Positions 1 to 8,021 of a stretch of 64,000 nt of DNA are shown here, piece after piece. Each line of letters opens with the position of its first letter. Positions within the stretch are counted from its first letter, which is position 1. The position numbers and the translations under genes were made by a program. The notes below the pieces were generated by a model. That model was not told where the DNA came from. It made no database searches and saw nothing but the letters and a program-made list of their open reading frames with translations. This DNA is from Exiguobacterium acetylicum DSM 20416 (GTDB lineage Bacteria > Bacillota > Bacilli > Exiguobacteriales > Exiguobacteriaceae), in assembly GCF_000702605.1 (NCBI RefSeq), contig NZ_JNIR01000001.1:672501-736500 (forward strand), in the 5' to 3' direction.

Positions 1-2
1 CG

Positions 3-941
3 TTACTCGCCCTTTGGATATTAGGGGATAATCCGGCGAATCCGCTTGCAATCGGAATCGTCATCATGGCAGCAATCTCGATTTTGCTAGCCTTTGGTTT
101 CGGGCGGACGATTCCACACGTCGTCTTGATGATCATTGTCATTCTCGAAAGTGTGGCGACAGCGACCGAACCACTTTGGCAAGTCGTCTTGATCCGTTAC
201 TTGCTCGTCATGCTCGGGATTGGCTGTGCGCTCGGCATCAATGCGTTGATCTTCCCGCCGCGTTACGGCAATGTCTATTACCAGAAAGCGACGAAACTCT
301 TCGAGAAACTGCTCGTCGTCACGCGAGCGATTGCCTTCGAAGGAAAGGTCGCCCCATATCGGGCGGCGATTGATAAAATGTCAAATTCGCTCCTTGAGAC
401 ACAAAATCTGTTCAACCTACACAAGGAAGAGATTCGAGGAACGCGTCAAAAGCACGCCTCGCTCTTACGGAACCTCTTGATTCTCAAACATATGCAATCG
501 TGCCTCGAACGTGGTGTCGCGACGGCAGAGCGCTTCAGAGAGCGAGAGAAGGCCCTTGACTCGATTGCGGACGATCTTCGGAGTGAATTGTTTTATCACT
601 TGATGCATATCGCACAGCGACAAGAGAAGGTCTTGCTGACATATGATCTCTTGTTGACGGAAGAACCACTCGCGATGGAGGATCTCGTCAAAGAGAACAT
701 CGCCTTCGTCAAGCACTCTTTCCTTGACCGCGATGAACTCGAGGAAGAAGTCATCATGGAAATCTTACCGATCGTCGTCTCGATGAATGAGTGGATCCAA
801 GAGCTTGAAGCATTCGAAAAACGGCTCAACGGTGCGCTTCGTCGTCATATCACATCACTGACGATCGAACAAAAATCAGTCCGTGATAAAACATTTAATC
901 GATTTAAACGTAAAAAAGCCATTGACGAAAGTAAAAAGTAA
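3..941 (+). CDS. Aromatic acid exporter / FUSC-like membrane protein, 5' truncated
   Basis: The reading frame is open from the first bases of the window, so the true start lies upstream. The visible N-terminal part (about 85 residues) is hydrophobic and looks like the last membrane segments of an exporter. It is followed by about 210 residues of charged, helical cytoplasmic domain. This layout (membrane block, then helical tail) matches the YqjA / ArAE_1 group of predicted aromatic-acid exporters in Bacillales. The substrate is not shown by the sequence. It sits just upstream of the phenylalanine hydroxylase gene but is separated from it by a T-box leader with its own terminator, so co-transcription is not required. 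The family call rests on overall layout and composition, not on a motif. Confidence 0.6.
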   Translation, partial: LLALWILGDNPANPLAIGIVIMAAISILLAFGFGRTIPHVVLMIIVILESVATATEPLWQVVLIRYLLVMLGIGCALGINALIFPPRYGNVYYQKATKLFEKLLVVTRAIAFEGKVAPYRAAIDKMSNSLLETQNLFNLHKEEIRGTRQKHASLLRNLLILKHMQSCLERGVATAERFREREKALDSIADDLRSELFYHLMHIAQRQEKVLLTYDLLLTEEPLAMEDLVKENIAFVKHSFLDRDELEEEVIMEILPIVVSMNEWIQELEAFEKRLNGALRRHITSLTIEQKSVRDKTFNRFKRKKAIDESKK

Positions 942-979
942 GCGTATAGTCCTCCTTAACGATACTTTACTTGCTAAAA

Positions 980-1003
980 GCATAACAGTATAACAGCATA
1001 ACA
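980..1003 (+). repeat. Three tandem 8-bp repeats (GMATAACA-like)
   Basis: Three consecutive copies, GCATAACA, GTATAACA and GCATAACA, lie at the start of the T-box leader region. They may sit in the promoter or the extreme 5' end of the leader. No function is evident. Confidence 0.6.
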
Positions 1004-1009
1004 GAACGA

Positions 1010-1245
1010 AAGATTAAGCGGTGATGAAACCGAAGTAAAGACCATCTCCCTGTTTCAGAGAGCACGTGGCGCTGCGAACGTGTACACAGATGGTGTTGAA
1101 TTACAGTTTCTGAGCTTCTTGCGTAAGCGAGCGGAGCAAACCGTTATCCCGATCATGAGTGACTCAGTCGACGACTGGGTAATCAGGGTGGTACCGCGGC
1201 TTTCGTCGCCCCTGTCGAACGATACGTTCGGCAGGGGCTTTTTTG
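1010..1245 (+). promoter_or_regulatory. T-box riboswitch, probably tyrosine specific, controlling phhA
   Basis: The canonical T-box AGGGTGGTACCGCG lies at 1185-1198. It is followed by a GC-rich terminator hairpin (about 1208-1238, gcccctg paired with caggggc) with a T run. The upstream part has a long stem I: accatct near 1040-1050 pairs with agatggt near 1087-1094. The specifier loop reads gttgaattacag, so the specifier is either UAC (Tyr, 1102-1104) or UUA (Leu, 1101-1103). UAC is followed by a purine, as is usual in T-boxes, and tyrosine is the product of the downstream enzyme. Uncharged tRNA-Tyr would therefore switch on conversion of Phe to Tyr. The T-box identity is certain; the amino-acid assignment is inference. 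Confidence 0.93.
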
Positions 1246-1276
1246 TTATCTATCATTCATTCAAGGGGGAACTCAT

Positions 1277-2926
1277 ATGTCTACACCAATCATTCCAAGT
1301 CACTTACGTCCACACGTCGCACCACAGCACTACGAAGACTACACACCAACGGATCATGCCGTTTGGAGATACGTCATGCGACTGAATCTAAATACGTTAC
1401 AAGATACAGCACACCCGGCATACCTCGAAGGGCTTGCTGCATCGGGCATCAGCCCGGAACGGATTCCGGATGTACGTGAAATGACAGCGAACCTAAGCCG
1501 TGGAGGCTGGGGAACAGTCGCTGTTGATGGTCTCATTCCTGGCGTCGCCTTCTTCGATTTCCAAGGGCACGGACTCTTGCCGATCGCGACCGACATCCGG
1601 AAGGTCGATAACATTCTTTACACACCAGCGCCAGATATCTTGCATGAAGCAGCGGGGCACGCACCAATCTTGATGAATCCGGTCTACGCGGAATTCGTTC
1701 GTCGCTTCGGTGAGATTGGGGCACATGCCTTTAACCATAAAGCAGAGCATGACGTGTTCAAGGCACTGAAGAAATTGACAATCGTCAAAGAGAGCCCATT
1801 CTCGACGCCAGCCGATATCGAACAAGCTGAAATTGAGCTCGCGGAGACACGGACACACGTCAAAGGGATTTCGGAAGCGAACGAAATCTCACGTCTGTTC
1901 TGGTGGACGGTTGAATTCGGTCTGATTGGTGATATCGACAATCCACAAATCTACGGGGCAGGTCTTCTATCATCAGTCGGTGAAAGCCGTCACTGCTTAA
2001 CGGACGCGGTCGTTAAACATCCATTCTCGCTTGAGAAAGCACTTGCGACGAAACATGACGTGACGAGCATGCAAAAAGAACTCTTCGTTTGTGAATCGTT
2101 CGAACAGCTCCGCGATGCACTTGAAGAATTCGCACAGTCGATGTCTTACATCCGCGGTGGTATTCACGGACTGACGAAAGCGGTCGAATCGGGTAACCTA
2201 TCGACGCTCGTCTTCGACAGTGGTCTCTCGCTCGTCGGTGTTCCTGAAACGCAAGAGATCCACGATTCGCTGCATCTCGTCAAACTAACAGGTCCGACAG
2301 CGCTTGCTGCGAACGGTGAAGTGTTGACAGGTCAAGGACTTGCAGATCATCCGGAAGGCTTTACATTCCTTCACGGCAAGGAATTGAACGAAGTATTGAT
2401 GCAAGTCAAAATCGGTGAACGTCTCGACTGGGCGGAAGGAAATGTTCGCGTCACAGGGAACATCACAGCGATTCAAAACGTCAATGGAAACCGGGCGCTC
2501 ATCGTCTTAGAGGCAGCGACGCTTGCAAACGACGGAAAAACGATGACGATGGACCGGATGGAATTAATCGTCGGTGACATCACGTCAGCATTCCCGGGAA
2601 CGGAAGTTGAAGCACTGAAGCCGATTCCAGAAACGGTCGAGTTCGAACGAATCGAACGTCCGTTGACAGCGGCCGATCCGATCTTCGAAGTCGTCCGCGA
2701 GATTCGCGAAGGACGTGCCGGACGAGAACGGTTACCGCAACTGATCGATCAGACACTCGTCCAGTTACCGGACGCATGGTTACTCCGTCTTGAATTACTT
2801 GAGTTAGCGGATGAAGTCGATCAACCACGTCTGATTTCAGATCTCGAGCGCTTAAAAGCAACGTCTGAGCAGCGAGATGAATTGATTACGCGTGGAATGG
2901 CTTTACTCGACGTCGTTCATCAATGA
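1277..2926 (+). CDS. phhA: Phenylalanine 4-monooxygenase (pterin-dependent, long form)
   Basis: Hydroxylates L-phenylalanine to L-tyrosine using tetrahydropterin, O2 and non-haem iron. The iron site is visible: His123 and His128 in ILHEAAGHAP, and Glu213 in WWTVEFGL, the aromatic amino acid hydroxylase facial triad. The protein is 549 residues, whereas proteobacterial enzymes have about 260-300. Residues after about 310 form the C-terminal extension also found in Bacillus homologues. It has no N-terminal ACT domain. The start is set by AAGGGGGA seven bases before the ATG. It lies directly behind a T-box leader, so it should be induced when charged tRNA, probably tRNA-Tyr, is scarce. No pterin-recycling gene is adjacent. 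Confidence 0.93.
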   Translation: MSTPIIPSHLRPHVAPQHYEDYTPTDHAVWRYVMRLNLNTLQDTAHPAYLEGLAASGISPERIPDVREMTANLSRGGWGTVAVDGLIPGVAFFDFQGHGLLPIATDIRKVDNILYTPAPDILHEAAGHAPILMNPVYAEFVRRFGEIGAHAFNHKAEHDVFKALKKLTIVKESPFSTPADIEQAEIELAETRTHVKGISEANEISRLFWWTVEFGLIGDIDNPQIYGAGLLSSVGESRHCLTDAVVKHPFSLEKALATKHDVTSMQKELFVCESFEQLRDALEEFAQSMSYIRGGIHGLTKAVESGNLSTLVFDSGLSLVGVPETQEIHDSLHLVKLTGPTALAANGEVLTGQGLADHPEGFTFLHGKELNEVLMQVKIGERLDWAEGNVRVTGNITAIQNVNGNRALIVLEAATLANDGKTMTMDRMELIVGDITSAFPGTEVEALKPIPETVEFERIERPLTAADPIFEVVREIREGRAGRERLPQLIDQTLVQLPDAWLLRLELLELADEVDQPRLISDLERLKATSEQRDELITRGMALLDVVHQ

Positions 2927-2987
2927 GTCGAACTCCGGTTCTGAACCTGTTAGAATGGAGACATTCGGTAAAAGGGGATGATCGGTT

Positions 2988-3509
2988 ATGACAAATTATT
3001 ATCAAGACGTAAAGGAATTCCACCGTGTGTTTTCACACCCTGGCGCAACGACGCCAACACCTATGACGGTCGATCGTGGAATCAAACGATCGACTTGGAC
3101 GGCGGAAGAAGCGGTCGTTGAGTTTCTGCATCAATCAGCGACGAGTGAAGCAGAATTTCTCGAAGCGATCGAACGTTTCAAGTCAGGGCTTGATACAGCA
3201 GTTGAAAAATCGCTCCAGATGAAACAACCCGACACAGATGTCGAACGGCTCGTCGGACAAGGGGATGCCTTGACGGACGCCCTCTACTTCATCATGGGAA
3301 GCTTCGTTGAGATCGGGCTTGATCCGGCTCCATTGTTCGAGATCGTCCAGCGTGCGAACATGGCGAAGCTTGGACCGGACGGAAAACCAATCTTCCGGGA
3401 ATCGGACCAAAAGGTCATGAAACCGGAAGGCTGGCAACCACCGGAACCACAACTGGAAGCAGAAGTACGTCGACAAATCGCTGTAGCTTCGAGTACGTCG
3501 AAGGCTTGA
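2988..3509 (+). CDS. MazG/HisE-like nucleotide pyrophosphohydrolase family protein
   Basis: 173 residues. The sequence matches the family usually annotated as phosphoribosyl-ATP-pyrophosphohydrolase-like or HAD superfamily Cof-like in bacilli. It carries an all-alpha NTP-pyrophosphatase core with acidic metal-binding positions around ERLVGQGDALTDALYF (about residues 85-100). A conserved tail (LGPDGKPIFRESDQKVMKPEGW) follows. It should hydrolyse a nucleotide-type pyrophosphate, but the substrate cannot be read from the sequence. The gene starts 61 bp after phhA with the ribosome site AAAGGGGATG and ends before a strong terminator. It is probably read through from phhA, though it is not known to function in Phe/Tyr metabolism. 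Confidence 0.75.
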   Translation: MTNYYQDVKEFHRVFSHPGATTPTPMTVDRGIKRSTWTAEEAVVEFLHQSATSEAEFLEAIERFKSGLDTAVEKSLQMKQPDTDVERLVGQGDALTDALYFIMGSFVEIGLDPAPLFEIVQRANMAKLGPDGKPIFRESDQKVMKPEGWQPPEPQLEAEVRRQIAVASSTSKA

Positions 3510-3520
3510 TTCATTACGAT

Positions 3521-3569
3521 AAAAAGAGAGGGATGACTGGTCTGCGAACCGGTCATCCCTCTCTTTTTG
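3521..3569. terminator. Strong bidirectional terminator
   Basis: Near-perfect hairpin (aaagagagggatgaccggt-type arms) with A and T runs on both sides. It serves the converging genes ending at 3509 (+) and 3573 (-). Confidence 0.9.
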
Positions 3570-3572
3570 TAT

Positions 3573-3869
3573 CTATTCGCTTTTGACTTGATAATGCGAT
3601 AAATCGAGTTGACGGGCGGTGAGGAACTCGACACCTTCTGCTTCAAGCGCAAGTCGCTGTTCATCGCCTTCAAGCGATAGTTTTCCACCAGCAGCAAGCA
3701 CGCGGTGCCACGGTAGACGTTCCGTCTTACTCATGCTGTGAAGAATCCGCGCTACTTGTCGTGCGCTACGCGGATGACCGGCGAGTCGAGCGACTTGCCC
3801 GTAAGTCATGACTCGACCAGCAGGGATCGAACGAATGATAGTCAGGACATCTTGCGTGAATGGTGTCAT
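3573..3869 (-). CDS. Alkyltransferase-like protein (MGMT family without catalytic Cys)
   Basis: 98 residues, the size of the isolated C-terminal DNA-binding domain of O6-alkylguanine-DNA alkyltransferases. The active-site motif PCHRV is replaced by PWHRV (about residue 53), the hallmark of ATL proteins. ATLs bind O6-alkylguanine, flip it out and hand it to nucleotide excision repair instead of removing the alkyl group. The Tyr and Arg used in base flipping are plausible in MTYGQVARLAG and SARQVARIL. The start codon overlaps the stop of the upstream CDF transporter gene in an ATGA arrangement, so the two are translationally coupled. Confidence 0.88.
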   Translation of the reverse strand: MTPFTQDVLTIIRSIPAGRVMTYGQVARLAGHPRSARQVARILHSMSKTERLPWHRVLAAGGKLSLEGDEQRLALEAEGVEFLTARQLDLSHYQVKSE

Positions 3870-4834
3870 GTTTCGTCCGTAGCAACGACATACTGTTGAA
3901 TCTTATCGTCTTCATCAAAGCCGATCGTCACATCGATGATGCCTTGCTGCAAACGAATCTGGAGTTCGAGACGGTCCTTGATATCGTCCGCTTGTGCGAT
4001 CGTCAACGTCGGGTCGACTTCAATCTCGACTTCGACATGGAAATGATCGCCTTCCTTAATGACTTCTAGTTTACTAATGTCCTTGACGTCAGGGTCCTTC
4101 ATGATTAGTCCGCCGAGACGTGCTGCCATCGTCTCATCGGCTTCACCCAGTGCACCAGCTGCGTTTTGCAGGAAGACATTCCCGACGACATAAAACATCA
4201 TCAGTCCGATGAGGATCGAAGCAATTCCTTCTGCCTGATGGAACGGTGTTACATGCGAGATGATGACGGCGATCATCGCGACGACACCACCAGCCGTTGC
4301 GACCAAATCTTCCAGGAACACAAGGCGTGTGGCTGGTTTTGCTTGTTTGAGTGAGCGGAAGCTGTCAAGAATCAAGCGTGGTCCTTTCGAGTCTAACTTC
4401 GCATCGTGTGCGATCTCTTGCATCGCTTTAACAAATACGCCACTCTCTAAGACGACACCGACGAACAAGACAGACAACGTGATCCAAAAGCCAGTTGATT
4501 CCGTCGGTTCGATGATGTGGGCGATCCCTTCATGAATCGTTTCGTACGCCATGATGCCGACGAAGAGGATGGCGCCGAGCAACACGAGATTGACGAGACG
4601 ACCGAAGCCGTTCGGGAATCGTTTCGTTGGTGCCTTTTTACTGAGGGCAGAACCGATGAAGACGAAAAATTGGTTGGCAGCGTCCCCGAGCGTATGCATC
4701 ATCTCCGCGAACATCGCGACATTTCCCGTCAGGACGTAGGCAATTGCCTTGATGATGGCGATGACAGAGTTAACGATGCCTGCCGTCAGCGCCGACCGGT
4801 TTCCCCGGCGTAATAACGTAAAAAATTCTCCCAT
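3866..4834 (-). CDS. Cation diffusion facilitator (CDF) family transporter
   Basis: 322 residues: about six membrane segments in the first 220, then a cytoplasmic ferredoxin-like domain (about 230-310) with alternating beta/alpha pattern, as in CDF antiporters. TM2 carries HTLGDAANQ, the HxxxD half of the metal site. TM5 carries an acidic FLEDLVATAGG motif in place of the usual HxxxD, more like the ZnT9 branch. Zn, Mn or another divalent metal could be the substrate. The ATG is preceded by AAAAGGAGT. It overlaps the downstream ATL gene by 4 bp, forming a two-gene operon whose functional link is not obvious. Confidence 0.88.
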   Translation of the reverse strand: MGEFFTLLRRGNRSALTAGIVNSVIAIIKAIAYVLTGNVAMFAEMMHTLGDAANQFFVFIGSALSKKAPTKRFPNGFGRLVNLVLLGAILFVGIMAYETIHEGIAHIIEPTESTGFWITLSVLFVGVVLESGVFVKAMQEIAHDAKLDSKGPRLILDSFRSLKQAKPATRLVFLEDLVATAGGVVAMIAVIISHVTPFHQAEGIASILIGLMMFYVVGNVFLQNAAGALGEADETMAARLGGLIMKDPDVKDISKLEVIKEGDHFHVEVEIEVDPTLTIAQADDIKDRLELQIRLQQGIIDVTIGFDEDDKIQQYVVATDET

Positions 4835-4917
4835 GATTGTACTCCTTTTAGTTAAGTTACGTATTAGTTCACTTTCTTATGTTAACTTAATTTTTCTGAA
4901 ACGACCACTCCGACACA

Positions 4918-4946
4918 TAAAACCCCCACGCTTTTCGCGTAGGGGT
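4918..4946 (-). terminator. Terminator of the general-stress flavin-fold gene
   Basis: The hairpin CCCC-ACGC / GCGT-GGGG is followed on the minus strand by TTTTATG, immediately after the gene ending at 4954. Confidence 0.8.
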
Positions 4947-4953
4947 TAAGAGG

Positions 4954-5439
4954 TTAAGACAAGTCGACTGTTTTATTGATTTCGTTCTCATCGTCTTTGC
5001 CGACGACTTTCTTCAATACTTGTTTGACGGATTTAGCAGTATTTCCAGTTTCCCAGTACTCGGCTGCTTCCGTGTTGACTTTAATCAAGACGACTTTCGG
5101 ATCTTCATATGTCGTTCCGAGATAGGCTTCATAGCGTGGACTCCAGAGTTCTTTCTTCCGTTCGATGTCTTCAACGAGTTCCGCTGTTCCGCGGATCGAG
5201 ACATATGATTTGTCAACATATGCGACATTGACGCTCGGATTCTTAAGTAGTTCTTGATATTTGTCTGTTTCTTTTGAAGTGAGGAACCAGAGGTCGCCAT
5301 CAAATTCGATATCCTGTGTTTGCATCGGACGCGATACGAGTCCTTCTGCTGAAATCGTCGTCAGCATCGCTGTTTCGATTTTATCAATCAGTTTCTTGAC
5401 CGTTTCGACTGCTTCTTGATTCGTAGTATGCGTTGACAT
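4954..5439 (-). CDS. Pyridoxamine 5'-phosphate oxidase-fold general stress protein (YdaG-like)
   Basis: 161 residues with the split-barrel FMN-binding fold of general stress protein 26 and PNPOx-like proteins. The order is N-terminal helix, AMLTTISAEGLVSRPMQ strand pair, DLWFLTSKETDKYQEL, and YVSIRGTAELV. An ATG 15 bp further upstream overlaps the ribosome site. GAGGTGG sits six bases before the ATG of MSTHTT, so I start there. Members bind flavin or F420 and act in stress responses; the substrate here is unknown. It is divergent from the luciferase-like gene at 5603, with the promoter region 5440-5602 shared. Confidence 0.85.
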   Translation of the reverse strand: MSTHTTNQEAVETVKKLIDKIETAMLTTISAEGLVSRPMQTQDIEFDGDLWFLTSKETDKYQELLKNPSVNVAYVDKSYVSIRGTAELVEDIERKKELWSPRYEAYLGTTYEDPKVVLIKVNTEAAEYWETGNTAKSVKQVLKKVVGKDDENEINKTVDLS

Positions 5440-5602
5440 GTAACTCCACCTCATTCGTTAGATTTTTATGCTCACTTAGGCATTGTTCCCTGAATCTCAA
5501 AATGAAAACGTCCCCATGATGGAAAGAAGCAGTTTCGTTGCACGGTACAACGAGGAGGCGTACAGTGTAGGTACGCATTCGAAAGAAAAAGGAGAGACAT
5601 AC

Positions 5603-6613
5603 ATGAAACTTAGTATTTTAGACCAATCCCCGGTCTCTAAAGGACAATCCCCATCTGATGCCTTACACGAAACGGTCGAGCTCGCGAAAATCGCGGACGA
5701 ACTCGGCTATCATCGCCTGTGGGTATCCGAGCACCACTTCGCTAAAACACTGGCTGGTTCGAGCCCAGAAGTCTTGATCGCCTACATGGCGGCAGTGACG
5801 AAACAGATTCGCCTCGGTTCAGGCGGTGTCATGCTGCCGCATTACAGTGCCTATAAAGTCGCAGAGAACTTCCGTGTCCTTGAAGGGCTTGCACCAAACC
5901 GGATCGACCTTGGACTCGGTCGGGCACCAGGCGGTATGCCGCTTGCGACACGTGCGTTGCAGGAAGGTTCGTCCCCACGTTTTGGTGGAGCCGATTACGG
6001 CGAACAACTCGATGATCTCGTCGATTACTTGAAAGACGGTGCTCCTGCCGGACACCGGTTCGCAGGACTCGTTGCAACACCAGAAGTCGATACGACACCA
6101 GAGGGCTGGTTGCTTGGATCAAGTGGGGGCAGTGCCTTGAACGCCGCACAACGCGGGTTCGGATTTGCATTTGCTCACTTCATCAATGGACAAGGTGGTC
6201 AGGAAGTGATGGATTACTACCGTCATAATTTCATGGCGACGTCGTTCAATGAGACACCACAAACGCTCGTTTCGATCTTCGTGACGTGTGCTGAAACGAC
6301 GGAAGAAGCAGAACGTTTGGCGTCAAGCCTGGATTTGTCCCTACTCTTACTGGAAAAAGGGGTCTCGTCGACAGGAACGCCAACTCCGGAAGAGGCAGCG
6401 GCGTATCCGTATACGTTCCAAGACCAATTCCGGATCGCTGAAAACCGGAAGCGGATGATCGTCGGTAATCCGGAATCCGTTGCAAAACAATTGCAAGAGC
6501 TCGCCGATTCCTACGGCACAGACGAAGTGATGATCGCTTCGATGATCGCAGACAAGGAAGCAAAACAACAATCATTGAAATTAATCATGGACGCCGTCAA
6601 AGCGACGGTCTGA
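5603..6613 (+). CDS. LLM-class flavin-dependent oxidoreductase (luciferase-like, MsnO8 type)
   Basis: 336 residues forming a TIM-barrel luciferase-like monooxygenase without the non-homologous insert of LuxA. The family pattern is clear: MKLSILDQSPVSKG at the N terminus, WVSEHHF, SGGVMLPHYSAYKVAE, and RIDLGLGRAPG. The frame is open 120 bp further upstream, but AAAGGAG lies nine bases before this ATG and the homologous N terminus begins here. It is expected to use reduced FMN and O2; the substrate is unknown. It lies alone between a divergent PNPOx-fold gene and a convergent MFS gene. Confidence 0.88.
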   Translation: MKLSILDQSPVSKGQSPSDALHETVELAKIADELGYHRLWVSEHHFAKTLAGSSPEVLIAYMAAVTKQIRLGSGGVMLPHYSAYKVAENFRVLEGLAPNRIDLGLGRAPGGMPLATRALQEGSSPRFGGADYGEQLDDLVDYLKDGAPAGHRFAGLVATPEVDTTPEGWLLGSSGGSALNAAQRGFGFAFAHFINGQGGQEVMDYYRHNFMATSFNETPQTLVSIFVTCAETTEEAERLASSLDLSLLLLEKGVSSTGTPTPEEAAAYPYTFQDQFRIAENRKRMIVGNPESVAKQLQELADSYGTDEVMIASMIADKEAKQQSLKLIMDAVKATV

Positions 6614-6621
6614 CCGATACG

Positions 6622-6660
6622 CACGTCCTTTCTCACGAAGTGAGGGAGGACGTGTTTTTT
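6622..6660 (+). terminator. Terminator after the luciferase-like gene
   Basis: A hairpin with arms cacgtcct / aggacgtg plus an inner ctcac/gtgag stem is followed by six T. It overlaps the 3' end of the convergent MFS gene. Confidence 0.85.
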
Positions 6661-7901
6661 GCGTCTGCTACAGGAATGCTCTCGGACAAGATGTCTTTAC
6701 GAAGTCGGAGGAATCCGAATGATGCCGCACCGAATAAGCCGACTGTACCGACTCCAAGTAGCACGATGATAGACACATGATCACTGAGTAAACCAAACAA
6801 TAGGGTACCGATCGGCATCATCGCCATCGCGACCGATTCCAAAACACCGATGACACGTCCGAGATAAGCCGGATCGGTCTGTTTTTGGACGATGAGCTGT
6901 AGTGGAATGTTCATCCGTAAGACGAGCATGCCGTCGATGAACAATAGGATCATGAAAAAAGGTAGTAGTAGAGCAGATGGAACATAGCCGAGTAGCGCAA
7001 GTGTAGGAAGCGCATAACAAGAGGCGATTAAAAAGAGCGACTCGAATATCGTTCGTAACGGACGTTTCACCGTAAAGCGAGGTAAGGCAAGAAGCAACGA
7101 AGCGACAAGAAGACCGGCACCTAGTGCGGACTCGACCACTCCAAACCGAAATGGTGTGAATTGTAGTCGATCGAGCAAAATGATCGGTAACAAGATTTCG
7201 AAAGCGACAAAAAAGAAGTTCAGGACGATCGCCATCAGGACGAGTGTCGTCAATACTGGTTGACGGAACAGATAGCGGTATCCTTCTTTAAACGCCGAGA
7301 CGAAAGACGGAGTATCGGTAGTAGCTAGAGGAGAGGTATCCATTGCAAGAAAGCGGAGACGGCTATTCCACCAGGCAGCAGAAGCAAACAAGAGAAACGG
7401 TAAAACCAAAAATTGCGTGATGGAGACAGCGGCGATGAGCAATCCCGCAACGAGTGGAGCGGTGATCGTTGAGGTCGATTGAATCGTCGAGAAGAGGGCG
7501 TTCCCGCGTTGTAACTCCTCTTCTTGTACGAGTTGCGGTAACGAGCTTGATAAGGTGACGGACAGGAACGTCGACAGGCTCGTCAAGAGGACACTTGCGA
7601 TGATATAATGAACGGTATGTAGAGGGGCTTGTAGCGAATAGAGCAAAAGTCCGAACAAGACGAGTGCGCTTAAGCTCTCGGTCATGACGATGATTCGTTT
7701 GCGGTTCCATCGATCAGCGAAGACACCAGCAACCGGTGATAGCAAAATCCGTGGCACCGATCCTGCAAGCAATACGAGCGCGAACTGAAAACCAGACGAT
7801 GTTTCCCGTAAGACGGTCAGTCCGGCGACAAACGTAAAGAGACTAGCCGCGAACAATGAACAAAACTTTCCGAATAAGACACGCTTTAAATTAAATGACA
7901 T
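6633..7901 (-). CDS. MFS efflux transporter
   Basis: About 422 residues with some 12 hydrophobic segments. The motif-A-like loop GVFADRWNRKRIIV between TM2 and TM3 is typical of the major facilitator superfamily, and the overall pattern fits the EntS-like/macrolide-type exporters. A GTG lies in frame nine bases upstream but overlaps the ribosome site; AAGGAG is eight bases before the ATG used here. It is divergent from an HTH-TPR regulator, with two palindromes between them, so it is probably the regulator's main target. The substrate is unknown; drug or secondary-metabolite export is the default expectation. Confidence 0.85.
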   Translation of the reverse strand: MSFNLKRVLFGKFCSLFAASLFTFVAGLTVLRETSSGFQFALVLLAGSVPRILLSPVAGVFADRWNRKRIIVMTESLSALVLFGLLLYSLQAPLHTVHYIIASVLLTSLSTFLSVTLSSSLPQLVQEEELQRGNALFSTIQSTSTITAPLVAGLLIAAVSITQFLVLPFLLFASAAWWNSRLRFLAMDTSPLATTDTPSFVSAFKEGYRYLFRQPVLTTLVLMAIVLNFFFVAFEILLPIILLDRLQFTPFRFGVVESALGAGLLVASLLLALPRFTVKRPLRTIFESLFLIASCYALPTLALLGYVPSALLLPFFMILLFIDGMLVLRMNIPLQLIVQKQTDPAYLGRVIGVLESVAMAMMPIGTLLFGLLSDHVSIIVLLGVGTVGLFGAASFGFLRLRKDILSESIPVADAKNTSSLTS

Positions 7902-7919
7902 CCTGTTCACTCCTTCAGA

Positions 7920-7936
7920 GTTAAATTTTATTGAAC
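7920..7936. promoter_or_regulatory. Operator-like palindrome 1
   Basis: An imperfect palindrome, GTTAAATTTTATTGAAC, just upstream of the MFS start. It matches a better copy 60 bp away. Probably the binding site of the divergently encoded HTH regulator (inference). Confidence 0.6.
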
Positions 7937-7979
7937 TTTAGTGTAGAATAAAGGAGTGGAAGAAAAATGTAAAGAAAAA

Positions 7980-7996
7980 GTTAAATTTAATTTAAC
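7980..7996. promoter_or_regulatory. Operator-like palindrome 2
   Basis: The near-perfect palindrome GTTAAATTTAATTTAAC lies 26 bp before the regulator's start codon. Its centre is 60 bp from the first copy (about six helical turns), a spacing that suits cooperative binding and control of both divergent genes. Confidence 0.65.
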
Positions 7997-8021
7997 TTTT
8001 ATGATAAAAGGAGTGACCAGT

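Noticed and set aside
980-1003. CRISPR-like repeat
   Set aside because: Three 8-bp units with no spacers are only a short tandem repeat.
5483-5602. N-terminal extension of the luciferase-like protein
   Set aside because: The family N terminus and ribosome site both point to 5603; the extra frame lies in the divergent promoter region.
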